DNA from: Cellulomonas flavigena DSM 20109
GTDB taxonomy: Bacteria; Actinomycetota; Actinomycetes; Actinomycetales; Cellulomonadaceae
Assembly: GCF_000092865.1 (NCBI RefSeq)
Contig: NC_014151.1
Span: 3,782,001-3,846,000, forward strand
DNA length: 64,000 bases
Direction of reading: 5' to 3'
Each line of letters starts with the position of its first letter. Position 1 is the first letter of the stretch. Of the stretch, positions 54,016 through 63,421 are shown piece by piece. The notes under the pieces were generated by a model. That model did not search any database, was not told the origin of the DNA, and saw nothing but the letters and a program-made list of their open reading frames with translations. The position numbers and the translations under genes are program-made.

Positions 54016-54228
54016 GGGGACCACCTCGGGAACGGCCCGGCAGCAGGCCGGGCGTCGGATCGGACGACGAGCAGGGGGACAGTCATTTCCTACCGCTCTG
54101 CTAATTCCGATCCGTCTGCTCGGCATACAAGAGGTGTCTCACATGCCGACATCGCATCTCGTCGATCAGGCCACGCGTCGAGGGCCCGGTAAGGGGTCGT
54201 CCCGCCGGCGGCGCGCCGCGTCGGCCCG

Positions 54229-54687
54229 TCAGGGATTGAGCCAGGCGTCCTCGCGTGCCGCGAGCTCGCGCACGGCCGCCGGCAGGTCCCGGTCGACCAG
54301 GTCCTTGAGCGTCACCACGTCGAGCACGTCGCGCACCGACGCCCGCAGCGCCACCCACACGTCGAGCAGGCCGGCCGCGGAGCCCTCGTAGGTCAGCCCC
54401 GGCGGGCGCACGTCGCGCACCGTGACGAGCGGCCCGTCGACCGCCCGCACGACGTCCGCCACCGTGATCTCGTCGGCGGGGCGCGCCAGCAGGTAGCCGC
54501 CGGACCGCCCGCGCACGCTGGTCACCACGCCTCCGCGACGCAGGTCGCCCATGATCCGCTCGAGGAAGCTGGTCGGGATGTCCTGCCCGGCGGCGAGCAC
54601 CTCGCTCGGGACGGACTCGCCGCCCGGCCTGCTCGCCAGCTCGGCGCACGCCCGCACCGCGTAATCCGCCTTCGCCGACACTCGCAT
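54229..54687 (-). CDS. Rrf2-family transcriptional regulator
   Basis: 152 aa. MRVSAKADYAVRACAELA, the winged helix IPTSFLERIMGDLRRGGVVTSVRGRSGGYLLARP, and ITVADVVRAVDGPL are typical. The three Cys that bind the Fe-S cluster in IscR/NsrR are absent (only one Cys, at the N-terminus). It is therefore likely a non-cluster regulator of the CymR type. It lies upstream of the TauE/SafE gene on the same strand, which makes that gene a likely target. It is divergent from csoR. Confidence 0.92.
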   Translation of the reverse strand: MRVSAKADYAVRACAELASRPGGESVPSEVLAAGQDIPTSFLERIMGDLRRGGVVTSVRGRSGGYLLARPADEITVADVVRAVDGPLVTVRDVRPPGLTYEGSAAGLLDVWVALRASVRDVLDVVTLKDLVDRDLPAAVRELAAREDAWLNP

Positions 54688-54758
54688 ACGGGGATTCTCC
54701 CCTGTCCCCGAACCGCGGGCGTCCACCCTCGGTCCCGTCCGCGCGGACGCGCCCGGGA

Positions 54759-54784
54759 ATACCCCCCAGGGGTATGATGTTGCC
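54759..54784 (+). promoter_or_regulatory. CsoR operator overlapping the csoR promoter
   Basis: ATACCCC-CCA-GGGGTAT (54759-54775) is the classical CsoR-type GC-tract palindrome with perfect 7-bp arms. TATGAT (54773-54778) is a good -10 that overlaps its right arm and lies 6 nt before ATG, implying a leaderless transcript. CsoR bound here would block RNA polymerase until Cu(I) releases it. Confidence 0.9.
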
Positions 54785-55144
54785 ATGGCCGTGACGACCT
54801 CGACCTCGCAGCCCGTCGACGCGCCCACCGCGCCGCCCGACGCGCATGCGCACGCCGGCCCCACCCACGGGTACACGCCCGCCAAGGACGAGTACCTGCG
54901 ACGCCTGCGGCGCGTCGAGGGCCAGGTGCGCGGTATCGCACGCATGGTCGACCAGGACGTCTACTGCATCGACGTCCTCACCCAGATCGCCGCGGTCACC
55001 AAGGCCCTGCAGGCCGTCGGGATCGGGCTCGTCGAGGACCACCTGTCCCACTGCGTCGTCGACGCGGCACGGCAGTCCCCCGAGGCCGGCGCCGAGAAGG
55101 TCCGCGAGGCGTCCGCCGCGATCGCCCGTCTCGTCCGCAGCTGA
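54785..55144 (+). CDS. csoR: copper-sensing repressor CsoR
   Basis: 119 aa. The four-helix CsoR core starts at YLRRLRRVEGQVRGIARMVDQDVYC. The Cu(I) ligands are C61, H86 and C90 (YCID, then DHLSHC), the canonical Cys-His-Cys set. The N-terminal 30 residues are His-rich and disordered. The gene is preceded by a consensus CsoR operator and followed by copZ and copA, so it is an autoregulated copper-efflux operon. Confidence 0.95.
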   Translation: MAVTTSTSQPVDAPTAPPDAHAHAGPTHGYTPAKDEYLRRLRRVEGQVRGIARMVDQDVYCIDVLTQIAAVTKALQAVGIGLVEDHLSHCVVDAARQSPEAGAEKVREASAAIARLVRS

Positions 55145-55259
55145 CCCCGGGCGCCCCGCCACGGCGGGCCGCCCCCACCACCCCGGCCGCCCGGCCGCCC
55201 GCCGCACGCACCGCGCGGGCCCCCGCCGCACCGGACCCACCACCTCGAAGGAGCACCCC

Positions 55260-55490
55260 ATGAGCACCACCACCTTCCGCGTCGACGGCATGACCTGCGG
55301 CCACTGCGTGCGCGCCGTCACCGAGGAGCTCACCGCCCTGCCCGGCGTCACCGACGTGACCGTCGACCTCGTCACCGGCGGCTCGTCGCCCGTGACCGTC
55401 ACGTCCGACGCCCCCCTCGACCGCTCCGCCGTCGAGGCCGCGGTCGTCGAGGCCGGGTATGCCGTCACCCCCACGCGGTCGCTGCTGTGA
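55260..55490 (+). CDS. copZ: copper chaperone (heavy-metal-associated domain)
   Basis: 76 aa, a single HMA domain. The metal-binding motif is GMTCGHC (about 10-16). ATG 55260 follows GAAGGAG. Its stop overlaps the copA GTG. It would hand Cu(I) to CopA or CsoR. The 115-bp gap after csoR is very GC/proline-codon rich and holds no other gene. Confidence 0.95.
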   Translation: MSTTTFRVDGMTCGHCVRAVTEELTALPGVTDVTVDLVTGGSSPVTVTSDAPLDRSAVEAAVVEAGYAVTPTRSLL

Positions 55491-58093
55491 GCGCCGAGGC
55501 GGACCGCCGACCGCCCGACGGGACCGCCGCCGCGGGCATCGACCTCGCCATCGAGGGCATGACGTGCGCGTCGTGCGTCGCCCGCGTCGAGAAGCGCCTC
55601 AACCGCGTCCCCGGCGCGCACGCCACCGTCAACCTCGCGCTCGAGACGGCGCACGTCGACGTCGTCGGGACCGACGACACCCCGGCGCCCACGATCGAGG
55701 CGCTCGTCGCCGCCGTGCAGGCCGCGGGGTACGACGCGCGCCCGCTGACGCGCCCGGGGCACGGGGCGGGCACGTCGCACGACGCCCCCGGCGCGCGCGA
55801 CCACGACACGACGAGCACGGACCCGTCGCACGTCACGCCACCCCAGGACCCCACCGCCCACGACGCCCCCACCCACGACGACGTCGAGCACGCCCTGTCC
55901 GGCATGCAGCACGCCGGCACGGAGCACGACCCGACGGACGACACGTCCGCCCCCGACGACACCCGCGGCGCCGACCTGCGCCGCCGGCTGCGCGTCGCCG
56001 CCGTGCTCACGGTGCCCGTGCTGGTGCTGAGCATGCTGCCCGCGACGCAGTTCCGCGGGTGGCAGTGGGTCGTCGCGGCGGCCGCCCTGCCGGTGGTGAC
56101 CTGGGCGGCGTGGCCGTTCCACCGCGCCGCCTACCGGGCGGCACGCCACGGCGCGTCGACGATGGACACGCTCGTGTCGATCGGCGTGGTCGCGGCGACC
56201 GCGTGGTCGCTGTGGGCGCTGCTGCTGGGCGGGGCGGGCGAGCTCGGCATGCGCATGACGCCGACGCTGTTCCCGGCCGCGGGCGCGGGCCACGGCACCG
56301 CGATGCCGGAGCTCTACTTCGAGGTCGCGGCCGTCGTCACGACGTTCCTGCTCGCCGGGCGCTATGCGGAGCACCGGTCCCGTCGCCGCGCAGGCGACGC
56401 GCTGCGCGCGCTGCTCGACCTGGGGGCGAAGGACGTCGCACTGCTGGCCACCGGGCCGGACGGACGGCGCGTCGAGCGCCGCGTGCCCGTGGACCGGCTC
56501 GCCGTGGGTGACGAGTTCGCCGTGCGCCCGGGCGAGAAGGTCGCCACCGACGGGGTCGTCGTCTCCGGCACGAGCGCCGTGGACACGTCCCTGCTGACCG
56601 GTGAGCCCGTGCCCGTCGACGTGGGGCCCGGCGACGACGTCACGGGGGCGACCGTCAACACGTCCGGTCACCTCGTGGTGCGCGCGACGCGCGTGGGCGA
56701 GGAGACCCGCCTGGCGCAGATCGGCCGGCTCGTGGCCCGCGCGCAGACGGGCAAGGCACCCGTGCAGCGGCTGGCCGACCGGATCTCGGCGGTGTTCGTG
56801 CCGGTCGTGCTGGTGCTCGCGGTGGGCACGCTCGTCGCGTGGCTCGTCGCCGGCGGCGGCGCGCAGGCAGCATTCACCGCTGCCGTCGCGGTGCTGATCA
56901 TCGCGTGCCCCTGCGCGCTCGGGCTCGCGACACCCACGGCGCTGCTGGTGGGCACGGGCCGTGGTGCGCAGCTCGGCGTGCTCATCAAGGGCCCGGAGAT
57001 CCTCGAGGAGACGCGCCGCGTCGACACCGTCGTGCTCGACAAGACCGGCACGGTCACCGCCGGGCGCATGGCGCTCGTGGACGTCGTCGCCGCCCCCGGC
57101 GAGGACGCTGCCGAGGTCCACCGCCTCGCCGCCGCCGTCGAGTCCCTCGCGGAGCACCCCATCGCGCGCGCCGTCGCGGGGCTGGATCGACGGCTCACCG
57201 ACGAGGAGGAGACGGCCAGCCCCACCCCCCAGGGCGCGAGCCGTCATTCCAGCCCCGCCGCCTCCGTGCGGGACCAGGTCGACGTACCCGTGGGGGCCGA
57301 CGGGGTCGCGATCGGGGCCGACGAGGTGCGGGAGTTCCGCGCCGACGCGGGTCGAGGCGTGAGCGGCGTGGTCCGCACCGCGCACAGCGGGGTCGGGCTG
57401 GCGCGTCGCGTGCTCGTCGGGCGGCTCGGCTGGCTCGACGAGCAGGGCGTGCGCACGCAGGACGTCGCCGACACGGTCGCGGCCGCGGAGGCGGACGGTG
57501 CGACGGCGGTCGTCGCCGCGTGGGACGGCCGCGCGCGCGGCGTGCTCGTGCTGCGTGACCCCGTGAAGCCCACGTCGGCGGACGCGGTGCGCGAGCTGCG
57601 CGAGCTCGGCCTGCGGCCCGTCCTGCTCACGGGCGACAACCGCGGCGCGGCGCTCGCGACGGCCCGCACGGTCGGCATCGCCGAGGACGACGTGATCGCC
57701 CAGGTGCTGCCCGACGAGAAGGTCGCGGTGGTCGAGCGACTGCAGACGGGCGGCGCACGCGTGGCGATGGTCGGCGACGGCGTCAACGACGCGGCCGCCC
57801 TCGCCACGGCCGACCTGGGCCTGGCGATGGGCACGGGCACGGACGTCGCGATCGAGGCGGCGGACCTCACGCTCGTCCGCGGGGACCTGGCGTCGGCGCC
57901 GCAGGCGATCCGGCTGTCGCGGCGCACGCTGCGCGTGATCCGGCAGAACCTGTTCTGGGCGTTCGCGTACAACGTCGCCGCCATCCCGCTGGCGGCCCTG
58001 GGTCTGCTCAACCCGATGATCGCGGGTGCCGCGATGGCCCTGTCGTCGGTCCTGGTGGTGACCAACTCGCTGCGCCTGCGCCGCTTCGCCTGA
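55487..58093 (+). CDS. copA: Cu(I)-exporting P1B-type ATPase
   Basis: 868 aa. One N-terminal HMA domain (GMTCASC, about 25-30) is followed by a long His/Asp-rich linker (about 95-165) and then the transmembrane region with the CPC motif (IACPCALG, about 473). The phosphorylation site is DKTGT (about 518) and the ATP-binding HP motif is EHPIA (about 557). GDGVND (about 763) follows, then the final [25 protein letters not shown]. About 45 residues after the HP motif (565-610, [28 protein letters not shown]...) are foreign to the family. They are encoded by a copy of the dispersed repeat inserted in frame in the nucleotide-binding domain. Confidence 0.96.
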   Translation: MSAEADRRPPDGTAAAGIDLAIEGMTCASCVARVEKRLNRVPGAHATVNLALETAHVDVVGTDDTPAPTIEALVAAVQAAGYDARPLTRPGHGAGTSHDAPGARDHDTTSTDPSHVTPPQDPTAHDAPTHDDVEHALSGMQHAGTEHDPTDDTSAPDDTRGADLRRRLRVAAVLTVPVLVLSMLPATQFRGWQWVVAAAALPVVTWAAWPFHRAAYRAARHGASTMDTLVSIGVVAATAWSLWALLLGGAGELGMRMTPTLFPAAGAGHGTAMPELYFEVAAVVTTFLLAGRYAEHRSRRRAGDALRALLDLGAKDVALLATGPDGRRVERRVPVDRLAVGDEFAVRPGEKVATDGVVVSGTSAVDTSLLTGEPVPVDVGPGDDVTGATVNTSGHLVVRATRVGEETRLAQIGRLVARAQTGKAPVQRLADRISAVFVPVVLVLAVGTLVAWLVAGGGAQAAFTAAVAVLIIACPCALGLATPTALLVGTGRGAQLGVLIKGPEILEETRRVDTVVLDKTGTVTAGRMALVDVVAAPGEDAAEVHRLAAAVESLAEHPIARAVAGLDRRLTDEEETASPTPQGASRHSSPAASVRDQVDVPVGADGVAIGADEVREFRADAGRGVSGVVRTAHSGVGLARRVLVGRLGWLDEQGVRTQDVADTVAAAEADGATAVVAAWDGRARGVLVLRDPVKPTSADAVRELRELGLRPVLLTGDNRGAALATARTVGIAEDDVIAQVLPDEKVAVVERLQTGGARVAMVGDGVNDAAALATADLGLAMGTGTDVAIEAADLTLVRGDLASAPQAIRLSRRTLRVIRQNLFWAFAYNVAAIPLAALGLLNPMIAGAAMALSSVLVVTNSLRLRRFA
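57181..57258 (+). repeat. dispersed palindromic repeat, copy D (inside copA)
   Basis: GCTGGATCGACGGCTC (57181-57196) and GAGCCGTCATTCCAGC (57238-57253) are near-complementary 16-bp arms. The second arm lies within the 24-bp core at 57235-57258, which ends AGCCCCGC. The element lies in the N-domain coding region without breaking the frame. Confidence 0.8.
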
Positions 58094-58104
58094 CACGCCG
58101 ACGT

Positions 58105-58174
58105 CGAGTGCGGGGGTCCGCGCGCGAGTGCGGGGGTCACGACCCCCGCACTCGGCGCGGTTCCCCCGCACTCG
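58105..58174. repeat. four-fold palindromic array after copA
   Basis: CGAGTGCGGGGGTC occurs directly at 58105-58118 and 58125-58138. Its complement occurs at 58141-58154 (GACCCCCGCACTCG) and, with one change, at 58161-58174. The inner pair forms a 14-bp perfect hairpin with a 2-nt loop. It could terminate the copper operon. It differs from the 24-bp-core repeat family. Confidence 0.75.
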
Positions 58175-58234
58175 CGGGAGGCGGGTGCGGGGACGGGTGG
58201 CGGGTGAGAGAGAGGGGAGGGGGTGTCGGCGCGC

Positions 58235-58262
58235 GTGATAACGTGATAGCACTTTGATATCG
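58235..58262 (+). promoter_or_regulatory. regulatory repeats upstream of the SPFH gene
   Basis: GTGATAAC and GTGATAGC (58235-58250) are direct repeats. GATA-N8-TATC (58246-58261) gives an imperfect dyad. The segment is the only AT-rich stretch before the SPFH gene. It may be the site for the RHH protein encoded downstream. Confidence 0.45.
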
Positions 58263-58280
58263 CACCCCTGGGAGGTTCCC

Positions 58281-59240
58281 ATGCCTGACACCACGCCGCC
58301 GCAGGAGTCCGTCGGCGGTGACCCCAGCGGCCGGCCCGTCGGCCACGCCGGCGCCCGCGTCGACGTCGCCGAGCGCGGCGCCTGGGCCACCGGCGCCGCC
58401 GGCGCACTCGTCGCCCTCGCCCTGGCCCTGGGCTCGTTCGTCGGCGCGATCGCCCTGGTGGTCCGCGCCGAGAACACCGGCGAGGACGTCTGGGGCGTCC
58501 TCGGGATGCTGCTGATCGTGCTCGGCGTCGTGCTGTCCAGCGGCGTGGCCGTCATCAGCCCCGGGCAGACCCGCGTCGTGCAGTTCTTCGGCCGGTACGT
58601 CGGGACGATCCGCCGCACCGGGCTCGTCCTGACCGTCCCCCTGACGGTCCGCCGGAACGTCTCGGTCCGCGTCCGCAACTTCGAGACGTCCGAGCTCAAG
58701 GTCAACGACGCGGACGGCAACCCCATCAACATCGCCGCGATCGTCGTGTGGCAGGTCGCCGACACCGCGAAGGCCACGTTCGCCGTCGAGGACTACGCCG
58801 ACTTCGTGCGCGTGCAGTCCGAGTCCGCGCTGCGGCACGTCGCGATGTCCCACCCGTACGACCACGCCGACGACGGCGAGAACTCCCTGCGCGGCGCCAC
58901 GGACATCGTGTCCGCGGAGATCGCCACCGAGGTCGCCGCGCGCGTCGTCATCGCCGGCGTCGAGGTCATCGAGGCCCGCATCTCCAACCTCGCGTACGCC
59001 CCGGAGATCGCCCAGGCGATGCTGCAGCGGCAGCAGGCCGGCGCGATCATCGCGGCCCGCGAGCGCATCGTCGAGGGCGCGGTGTCCATGGTCGAGGGTG
59101 CGCTGGGCCGGCTCGAGGCCGACGGCGTCGTCCAGCTCGACGACGAGCGCCGCGCAGCCATGGTCTCCAACCTGCTGGTGGTGCTGTGCGGGGAGTCCCG
59201 CGCGACGCCCGTCGTCAACACCGGCAGCCTGTACGCGTGA
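58281..59240 (+). CDS. SPFH/stomatin-like membrane protein
   Basis: 319 aa from ATG 58281 behind GGGAGG. Two hydrophobic helices ([24 protein letters not shown] and [23 protein letters not shown]) precede the SPFH domain: [79 protein letters not shown]. Such proteins form oligomeric membrane microdomain scaffolds. The gene overlaps a ribbon-helix-helix gene by 4 bases, an unusual partner that suggests a co-regulated pair. Confidence 0.92.
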   Translation: MPDTTPPQESVGGDPSGRPVGHAGARVDVAERGAWATGAAGALVALALALGSFVGAIALVVRAENTGEDVWGVLGMLLIVLGVVLSSGVAVISPGQTRVVQFFGRYVGTIRRTGLVLTVPLTVRRNVSVRVRNFETSELKVNDADGNPINIAAIVVWQVADTAKATFAVEDYADFVRVQSESALRHVAMSHPYDHADDGENSLRGATDIVSAEIATEVAARVVIAGVEVIEARISNLAYAPEIAQAMLQRQQAGAIIAARERIVEGAVSMVEGALGRLEADGVVQLDDERRAAMVSNLLVVLCGESRATPVVNTGSLYA

Positions 59241-59521
59241 CCGGCGAGCAGGGGGCCGGCGAGCGGCCGACGGCGCCGGACGACGCGCGCGGGGCGTCGT
59301 CCGGCGACGGCCCGCGCGCCGGGCGCCGCGAGCGCAAGCAGGTGCTGCTGCGGCTCGACCCGGCGGTGCACGACGCGCTGGCGCGGTGGGCGGCCGACGA
59401 GCTGCGCAGCGTCAACGCGCAGATCGACCTGCTCCTGCGGCGCGCGCTGCAGGACGCCGGACGCATGCCGTCGTCGGCCGCCCCCTCGCCCCGCCGCGGC
59501 CGCCCACCCGCGTCGGACTGA
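59237..59521 (+). CDS. ribbon-helix-helix (Arc/CopG-like) DNA-binding protein
   Basis: 94 aa. The basic RHH fold is [39 protein letters not shown], with the beta-strand KQVLLRL that would contact DNA. Flanking tails are disordered. GTG 59237 overlaps the SPFH stop. It may autoregulate the pair through the GTGATA repeats at 58235-58250 (inference). Toxin-antitoxin roles are possible for RHH proteins, but an SPFH protein is not a known toxin. Confidence 0.8.
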   Translation: MTGEQGAGERPTAPDDARGASSGDGPRAGRRERKQVLLRLDPAVHDALARWAADELRSVNAQIDLLLRRALQDAGRMPSSAAPSPRRGRPPASD

Positions 59522-59610
59522 CCCACACCCCCGCCGACCGGAACACCACTCCCCGTACGGACATCCGAACGAGGACTCGTGTCCCGGTCGGCGCGTGTGG
59601 GCTGCGCCGG

Positions 59611-60426
59611 TCAGTGGAAGCGGCGGCCCTCGTCGCGGCGGACCGCCCAGACGGCGAGGGCGGCGAACACCGCGGTCCACGCGAGCAGCACCGGCAGGGC
59701 CAGCCCGCCGCCCTCGACGCCGGTGGTCACCTGGATGACGAGGTCCCGGGCCGCCCGCGAGGGCAAGGCCTGCGAGGCGACGTCGAGCCAGCGCGGGAAC
59801 ACCTCGGGCGGCATGAACAGCCCTCCGGCGAACGCGAGCGGGAACAGCACGGCCTGCACGACCGCGAGCGCCGCCTTGGTGGACATGGCGTAGCCGATCG
59901 CCAGGCCGAGCAGCGTGAACGGCACGGCGACCGCCACGACCATGGCGACGGCGCCCAGGGCACGCAGCGGCGTGATGGTGGCGGCGGTGAACAGCGCGCC
60001 GATGAGGACCGGTGGCACGAGCGCGAGGTACGCCCACAGCAGCCCGTTGAGCACGCGCCCGGCGAGCCGTGGGCCGGGACGGGCCGGCAGCGTCCGGACG
60101 AACGTGTCGAACGGCTGGGCGCGGTCCTCGGCGACGCCGGCGCCGTGCGTGAACAGGCAGGCGGACATGATCGCGAACGTGCCGAGCTGCGCGATCGCGG
60201 CCACCGACGCGAGCGGGTGCTGCGTGATCGAGCTCTGCGGGATGACGAAGAACAGGAGCGCGAGCGCCGGGAACAGCAGGTTGCCGAGGACGGCGATGGG
60301 CACGCGGACGGTCTCGAGGACCTGGTAGCGGGCGTGCAGCGCCGCGAGCGAGACCCAGGGCCGCAGTGCGGGACGGTCGGGGCGGGGGACTGCGGGCAGG
60401 TCGACGGGCGGCGCGGTCGTGCTCAT
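59611..60426 (-). CDS. ABC-2 type transporter permease
   Basis: 271 aa with about six transmembrane helices: VLGNLLFPALALLFFVIP, LGTFAIMSACLFTHGAG, LLWAYLALVPPVLIGALF, AVAMVVAVAVPFTLLGLAIGYAMS, VQAVLFPLAFAGGLFMP, and a C-terminal one. The GGLFMPPEVFPRWLDVASQALPSRAARDL segment is typical of drug/polysaccharide ABC-2 exporters. The ATG overlaps the ATPase stop. It forms the membrane part of an exporter of unknown substrate. Confidence 0.92.
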   Translation of the reverse strand: MSTTAPPVDLPAVPRPDRPALRPWVSLAALHARYQVLETVRVPIAVLGNLLFPALALLFFVIPQSSITQHPLASVAAIAQLGTFAIMSACLFTHGAGVAEDRAQPFDTFVRTLPARPGPRLAGRVLNGLLWAYLALVPPVLIGALFTAATITPLRALGAVAMVVAVAVPFTLLGLAIGYAMSTKAALAVVQAVLFPLAFAGGLFMPPEVFPRWLDVASQALPSRAARDLVIQVTTGVEGGGLALPVLLAWTAVFAALAVWAVRRDEGRRFH

Positions 60427-61400
60427 CGGGTCACCTCCGGGACGAGGGTCGGGGCGGCGGGCGCGAGCCCGGCCGCGGGGTCGACGCCGCGGGACGTCAG
60501 GGCGAGGAATGCCTCCTCGAGCGAGGCGCCGCGCACCTCGAGGTCGCGGAACGCCGTGCCGCTGCCGACGAGGGCGCGCACGGCCGTGTCGGCGTCGGAC
60601 GCGACGAGCGTGACGCGCGTGCCGGCGGGCGCGGGGTGCCGCTCGCGGACGCTCTGCACACCTGGCAGTGCCGTGAGGTCGTCCCCCGTGCCGTCGACGG
60701 TGAGGGTCATGCGGCGCGCGGCGACGAGGTCGAGGACGCGCGCGAGGCGGTCGTCCGCGAGCACCCGCCCCTCTGCGACCACCACCACGCGCTCGGCCAG
60801 CGCCTCGATCTCCTCGAGGTAGTGGCTGGTGACGATCACGGTGGCGCCGTCCGCGTGGTACGTCCGCAGCGCGTCCCAGAGCACGTGGCGCGCCTCGACG
60901 TCGAGGCCGGTGGTCGGCTCGTCGAGCAGCACGAGCCGGGGGCGGCCGACGAGCGCGAGCGCGACGGCCAGGCGGCGCTTCTGCCCGCCGGACAGCGCAC
61001 CGGTCTGCTTCTCGGCCATGTCGGTGAGCCCGAACCGTTCGAGCACCTCGGCACGCGGCATGGGGTCGGTGTAGTGCCCGGCGACGAAGTCGACGACCTC
61101 GCGGACCTTGAGGGTCTGCGGCAGCCCCGTCTCCTGCGGCGTGGTGCCCAGCGACGTGCGGGCGGCCGGGTCGCGGGGGTTGCGGCCGAACAGCCGCACG
61201 GTGCCCTCGTCGGGGGCGCGCAGGCCGCCGAGCAGGGACAGCAGGGTCGTCTTGCCGGCGCCGTTGGGGCCGAGCAGGCCGACGATCTCGCCGTGCTCGA
61301 CCTGCAGGGAGACGTCGTCGAGCGCGGTGACGGGCCCGAAGCGCCGGGTGACGTGCTCGACGAGCACCGCCGGGGCGGTGGCGTGGGTCGCGGTGGTCAT
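60423..61400 (-). CDS. ABC transporter ATP-binding protein (exporter, DrrA-like)
   Basis: 325 aa. Walker A is LLGPNGAGKTTLL, the signature ALSGGQKRRLAVALAL, Walker B RLVLLDEPTTGLD and the switch His in TSHYLEEIEAL. The C-terminal 100 residues are the extra domain of DrrA-type ATPases. It is coupled to the permease (ATGA overlap) and to the winged-helix regulator upstream. Confidence 0.95.
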   Translation of the reverse strand: MTTATHATAPAVLVEHVTRRFGPVTALDDVSLQVEHGEIVGLLGPNGAGKTTLLSLLGGLRAPDEGTVRLFGRNPRDPAARTSLGTTPQETGLPQTLKVREVVDFVAGHYTDPMPRAEVLERFGLTDMAEKQTGALSGGQKRRLAVALALVGRPRLVLLDEPTTGLDVEARHVLWDALRTYHADGATVIVTSHYLEEIEALAERVVVVAEGRVLADDRLARVLDLVAARRMTLTVDGTGDDLTALPGVQSVRERHPAPAGTRVTLVASDADTAVRALVGSGTAFRDLEVRGASLEEAFLALTSRGVDPAAGLAPAAPTLVPEVTR

Positions 61401-61702
61401 TCCTGTGCTCCCTTGAGCAGCTCGGAGAGGGTGTGGGTGTAGCGCTCGAACGCGGCGCGCCCGGCGGTGGACAGCTCGACGTACGTGGCGGGCGTGCGCC
61501 CGCTGAACGTCTTGGTCTGGGTGACGTACCCGGCGGCCTCGAGGCGGCGCAGGTGCGTGGACAGGTTCCCGGCGGTCATGTCGAGGAGCTTCTGCAGCCG
61601 GGGGAAGGAGACGCGGTCCCCGCGCTCGAGTGCGGCGAGGGTGGCGACGACCCGCAGGCGGGACGCCGAGTGGATGACGGGGTCGAGCTCGACCTCGCTC
61701 AC
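61397..61702 (-). CDS. winged-helix transcriptional regulator (ArsR/MarR-like)
   Basis: 101 aa. VSEVELDPVIHSASRLRVVATLAALERGDRVSFPRLQKLLDMTAGNLSTHLRRLEAAGYV is a compact wHTH, with wing KTFSGRTPATYVELSTAG. GTG 61702 overlaps the stop of the membrane protein gene, and its end overlaps the ABC ATPase start. It is probably the autorepressor of this four-gene operon, acting at the ACTTTGC repeats at 62442-62465. Confidence 0.9.
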   Translation of the reverse strand: MSEVELDPVIHSASRLRVVATLAALERGDRVSFPRLQKLLDMTAGNLSTHLRRLEAAGYVTQTKTFSGRTPATYVELSTAGRAAFERYTHTLSELLKGAQE

Positions 61703-62370
61703 GCGCGCCGCCGGTAGATCTCCGTGATGACGGCGCCGGCGAGCAGGCCGCCGCCACCGGCGAGCGACATGACGAGGTAGCCGCCGGGCATCGGGACCAG
61801 GCTCGCCGCGGCAGCGGTCGCGATCATCCACGCACCGATGAAGAACAGCGCGCGCTGGCGCCAGACGGCACCTCCGGCCATGTACAGCAGGCCGACGACG
61901 AGGCACGCGGCGCCGTTGGCGACGATCGCGATGACCTCGGGCGACGCGTCGGCGCGGGCGACGCCGGCGACGATCAGCCCCTGGCCGGTGAAGCCGATGC
62001 TCCAGGCGATGCCGAACATCGCGCCGGCCTGCTTGCTGACGCCGGCCACGCCCCGGCTGGCGACCGTGATGTGCACGAGGGTGATGGCGAGCGCGACGAG
62101 CGCGATGATCGCGAACGCCAGGCCGCCCTGCCCCGTGGAGGTTCGGGTCCCGGAGCTCACGGCGGTCCGCCACTGCACCGCGTAGCCGACGAGCCACGCG
62201 ACGCCCCAGACCCCGAAGAGCAGGCGGTCGTCGATCTCCGACTCCCGCACGCGACGCTGCTGGGCGGCGACGATCGCGAGCCCGGCGCGCGGGTCGAGCG
62301 GTGCGTCGTCGACGTCGTCCTCGGGAATGCCTTCCGGGTGGACTCCTCCCGGCCGCTGCGTGTCGTCCAC
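61699..62370 (-). CDS. multi-span membrane protein of the ABC exporter operon
   Basis: About 223 aa from GTG 62370, which follows GGAGG; a TTG at 62442 overlaps the operator and is less likely. A charged N-terminus (PEDDVDDAPLDPRAG) precedes six hydrophobic segments, for example LLFGVWGVAWLVGYAVQW, LAFAIIALVALAITLVHI and GYLVMSLAGGGGLLAGAVI. No family is recognised with certainty. The wHTH-plus-membrane-protein order is frequent in actinobacteria. Confidence 0.8.
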   Translation of the reverse strand: MDDTQRPGGVHPEGIPEDDVDDAPLDPRAGLAIVAAQQRRVRESEIDDRLLFGVWGVAWLVGYAVQWRTAVSSGTRTSTGQGGLAFAIIALVALAITLVHITVASRGVAGVSKQAGAMFGIAWSIGFTGQGLIVAGVARADASPEVIAIVANGAACLVVGLLYMAGGAVWRQRALFFIGAWMIATAAAASLVPMPGGYLVMSLAGGGGLLAGAVITEIYRRRA

Positions 62371-62441
62371 CGCGCGTCCTCCGTCCTCGTCGTCCTGCGT
62401 CGCGTCGTCCGGGAACCACGCCGCGGTGCGCGGCGCGATCA

Positions 62442-62465
62442 ACTTTGCGATGCAAACTACTTTGC
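62442..62465. promoter_or_regulatory. putative operator of the winged-helix/ABC operon
   Basis: ACTTTGC-GAT-GCAAACT (62442-62458) is a near-perfect palindrome (arms differ at one position), and ACTTTGC repeats at 62459-62465. It lies about 70 bp upstream of the membrane-protein GTG. Confidence 0.6.
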
Positions 62466-62571
62466 CCGCCCGGCGCCCTGGGCGTCAAGACCCGACGAAC
62501 CGGACGTCCGCACCGCGCGCGGGAGCAGCACGCCCGGTCGGATCCCCGGCGGCGCCGTCTACGCTGCCCCG

Positions 62572-63420
62572 GTGAGCAGCGCACCGGCCGTCGACGGCGA
62601 GGAGCCGACCGGCACGCCGACGACCCGCGACGGGCGCGCCGGGGCACCGCCACCCGGCGAGCGCGCCGTCCGCCGCCGGCTGGGCGCGGAGATCTGGATC
62701 GTGCTCGGCCTGTCGCTCGGGCGGTCCGCGGTCTACGCCGTCGTCTCGCTCGTCGCCAAGCTCACCGCCGGGCCACCGCTCGCCGACCAGTCGACGACGC
62801 TGAACCCCAGCCAGTCGCCGCGCCCGTACCTCGACCTCACCTACCAGCTGCTGTCGATCGGGTTCGCGCTGCTGCCCGTCGCGCTCGCGCTGTACCTGCT
62901 GTCCGCGAACGGCCGCTCGGCGGTGCGGCGCATCGGCCTGGACGGCGCGCGCCCCTGGCGCGACCTCGGGGTCGGGCTCGGCCTCGCCGGCGTCATCGGC
63001 ATCCCCGGGCTCGGGCTGTACGTGGCCGGGCGCGCGCTCGGGATCACCGTCGAGGTGCAGGCGTCCGCGCTGAACGCCGCGTGGTGGACGATCCCCGTAC
63101 TGGTGCTCGCGGCGCTGCAGAACGCGCTGCTCGAGGAGGTCGTCGCCGTCGGCTACCTCATGGAACGGCTGCGCGAGATGCGCTGGGGCACGCCGGCGAT
63201 CATCGCCGCGAGCGCGCTGCTGCGCGGCGCGTACCACCTGTACCAGGGGTGGGGCCCGTTCGTCGGCAACGTCGTCATGGGCGTCGTGTTCGCGGAGTAC
63301 TACCGCCGTCGCCGGCGCGTCATGCCGCTCGTCGTCGCGCACACCGCGCTCGACGTGGTCGCCTTCGTCGGGTACGCGGTGCTGCCCGAGGAGTGGCTGG
63401 AGGCCGTCGGCATCACGTGA
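62572..63420 (+). CDS. CPBP-family intramembrane metalloprotease
   Basis: 282 aa with about seven helices. The family's three motifs are present: EEVVAVGYLMERL (motif 1, two Glu), HLYQGWGPFVGNVVMGVVFAEYY (motif 2 His) and VVAHTALDVVAF (motif 3 His). TACGCT (62560-62565) lies 6 nt before GTG 62572, suggesting a leaderless mRNA. CPBP proteins are Rce1-like proteases involved in peptide maturation or immunity. No substrate peptide is visible nearby. Confidence 0.9.
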   Translation: MSSAPAVDGEEPTGTPTTRDGRAGAPPPGERAVRRRLGAEIWIVLGLSLGRSAVYAVVSLVAKLTAGPPLADQSTTLNPSQSPRPYLDLTYQLLSIGFALLPVALALYLLSANGRSAVRRIGLDGARPWRDLGVGLGLAGVIGIPGLGLYVAGRALGITVEVQASALNAAWWTIPVLVLAALQNALLEEVVAVGYLMERLREMRWGTPAIIAASALLRGAYHLYQGWGPFVGNVVMGVVFAEYYRRRRRVMPLVVAHTALDVVAFVGYAVLPEEWLEAVGIT

Positions 63421-63421
63421 C

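Noticed and set aside
54101..58777. 1,558-codon open frame on the minus strand across csoR-copZ-copA
   Set aside because: Low-complexity Arg/Gly/His/Asp translation opposite clear copper genes; a codon-bias shadow.
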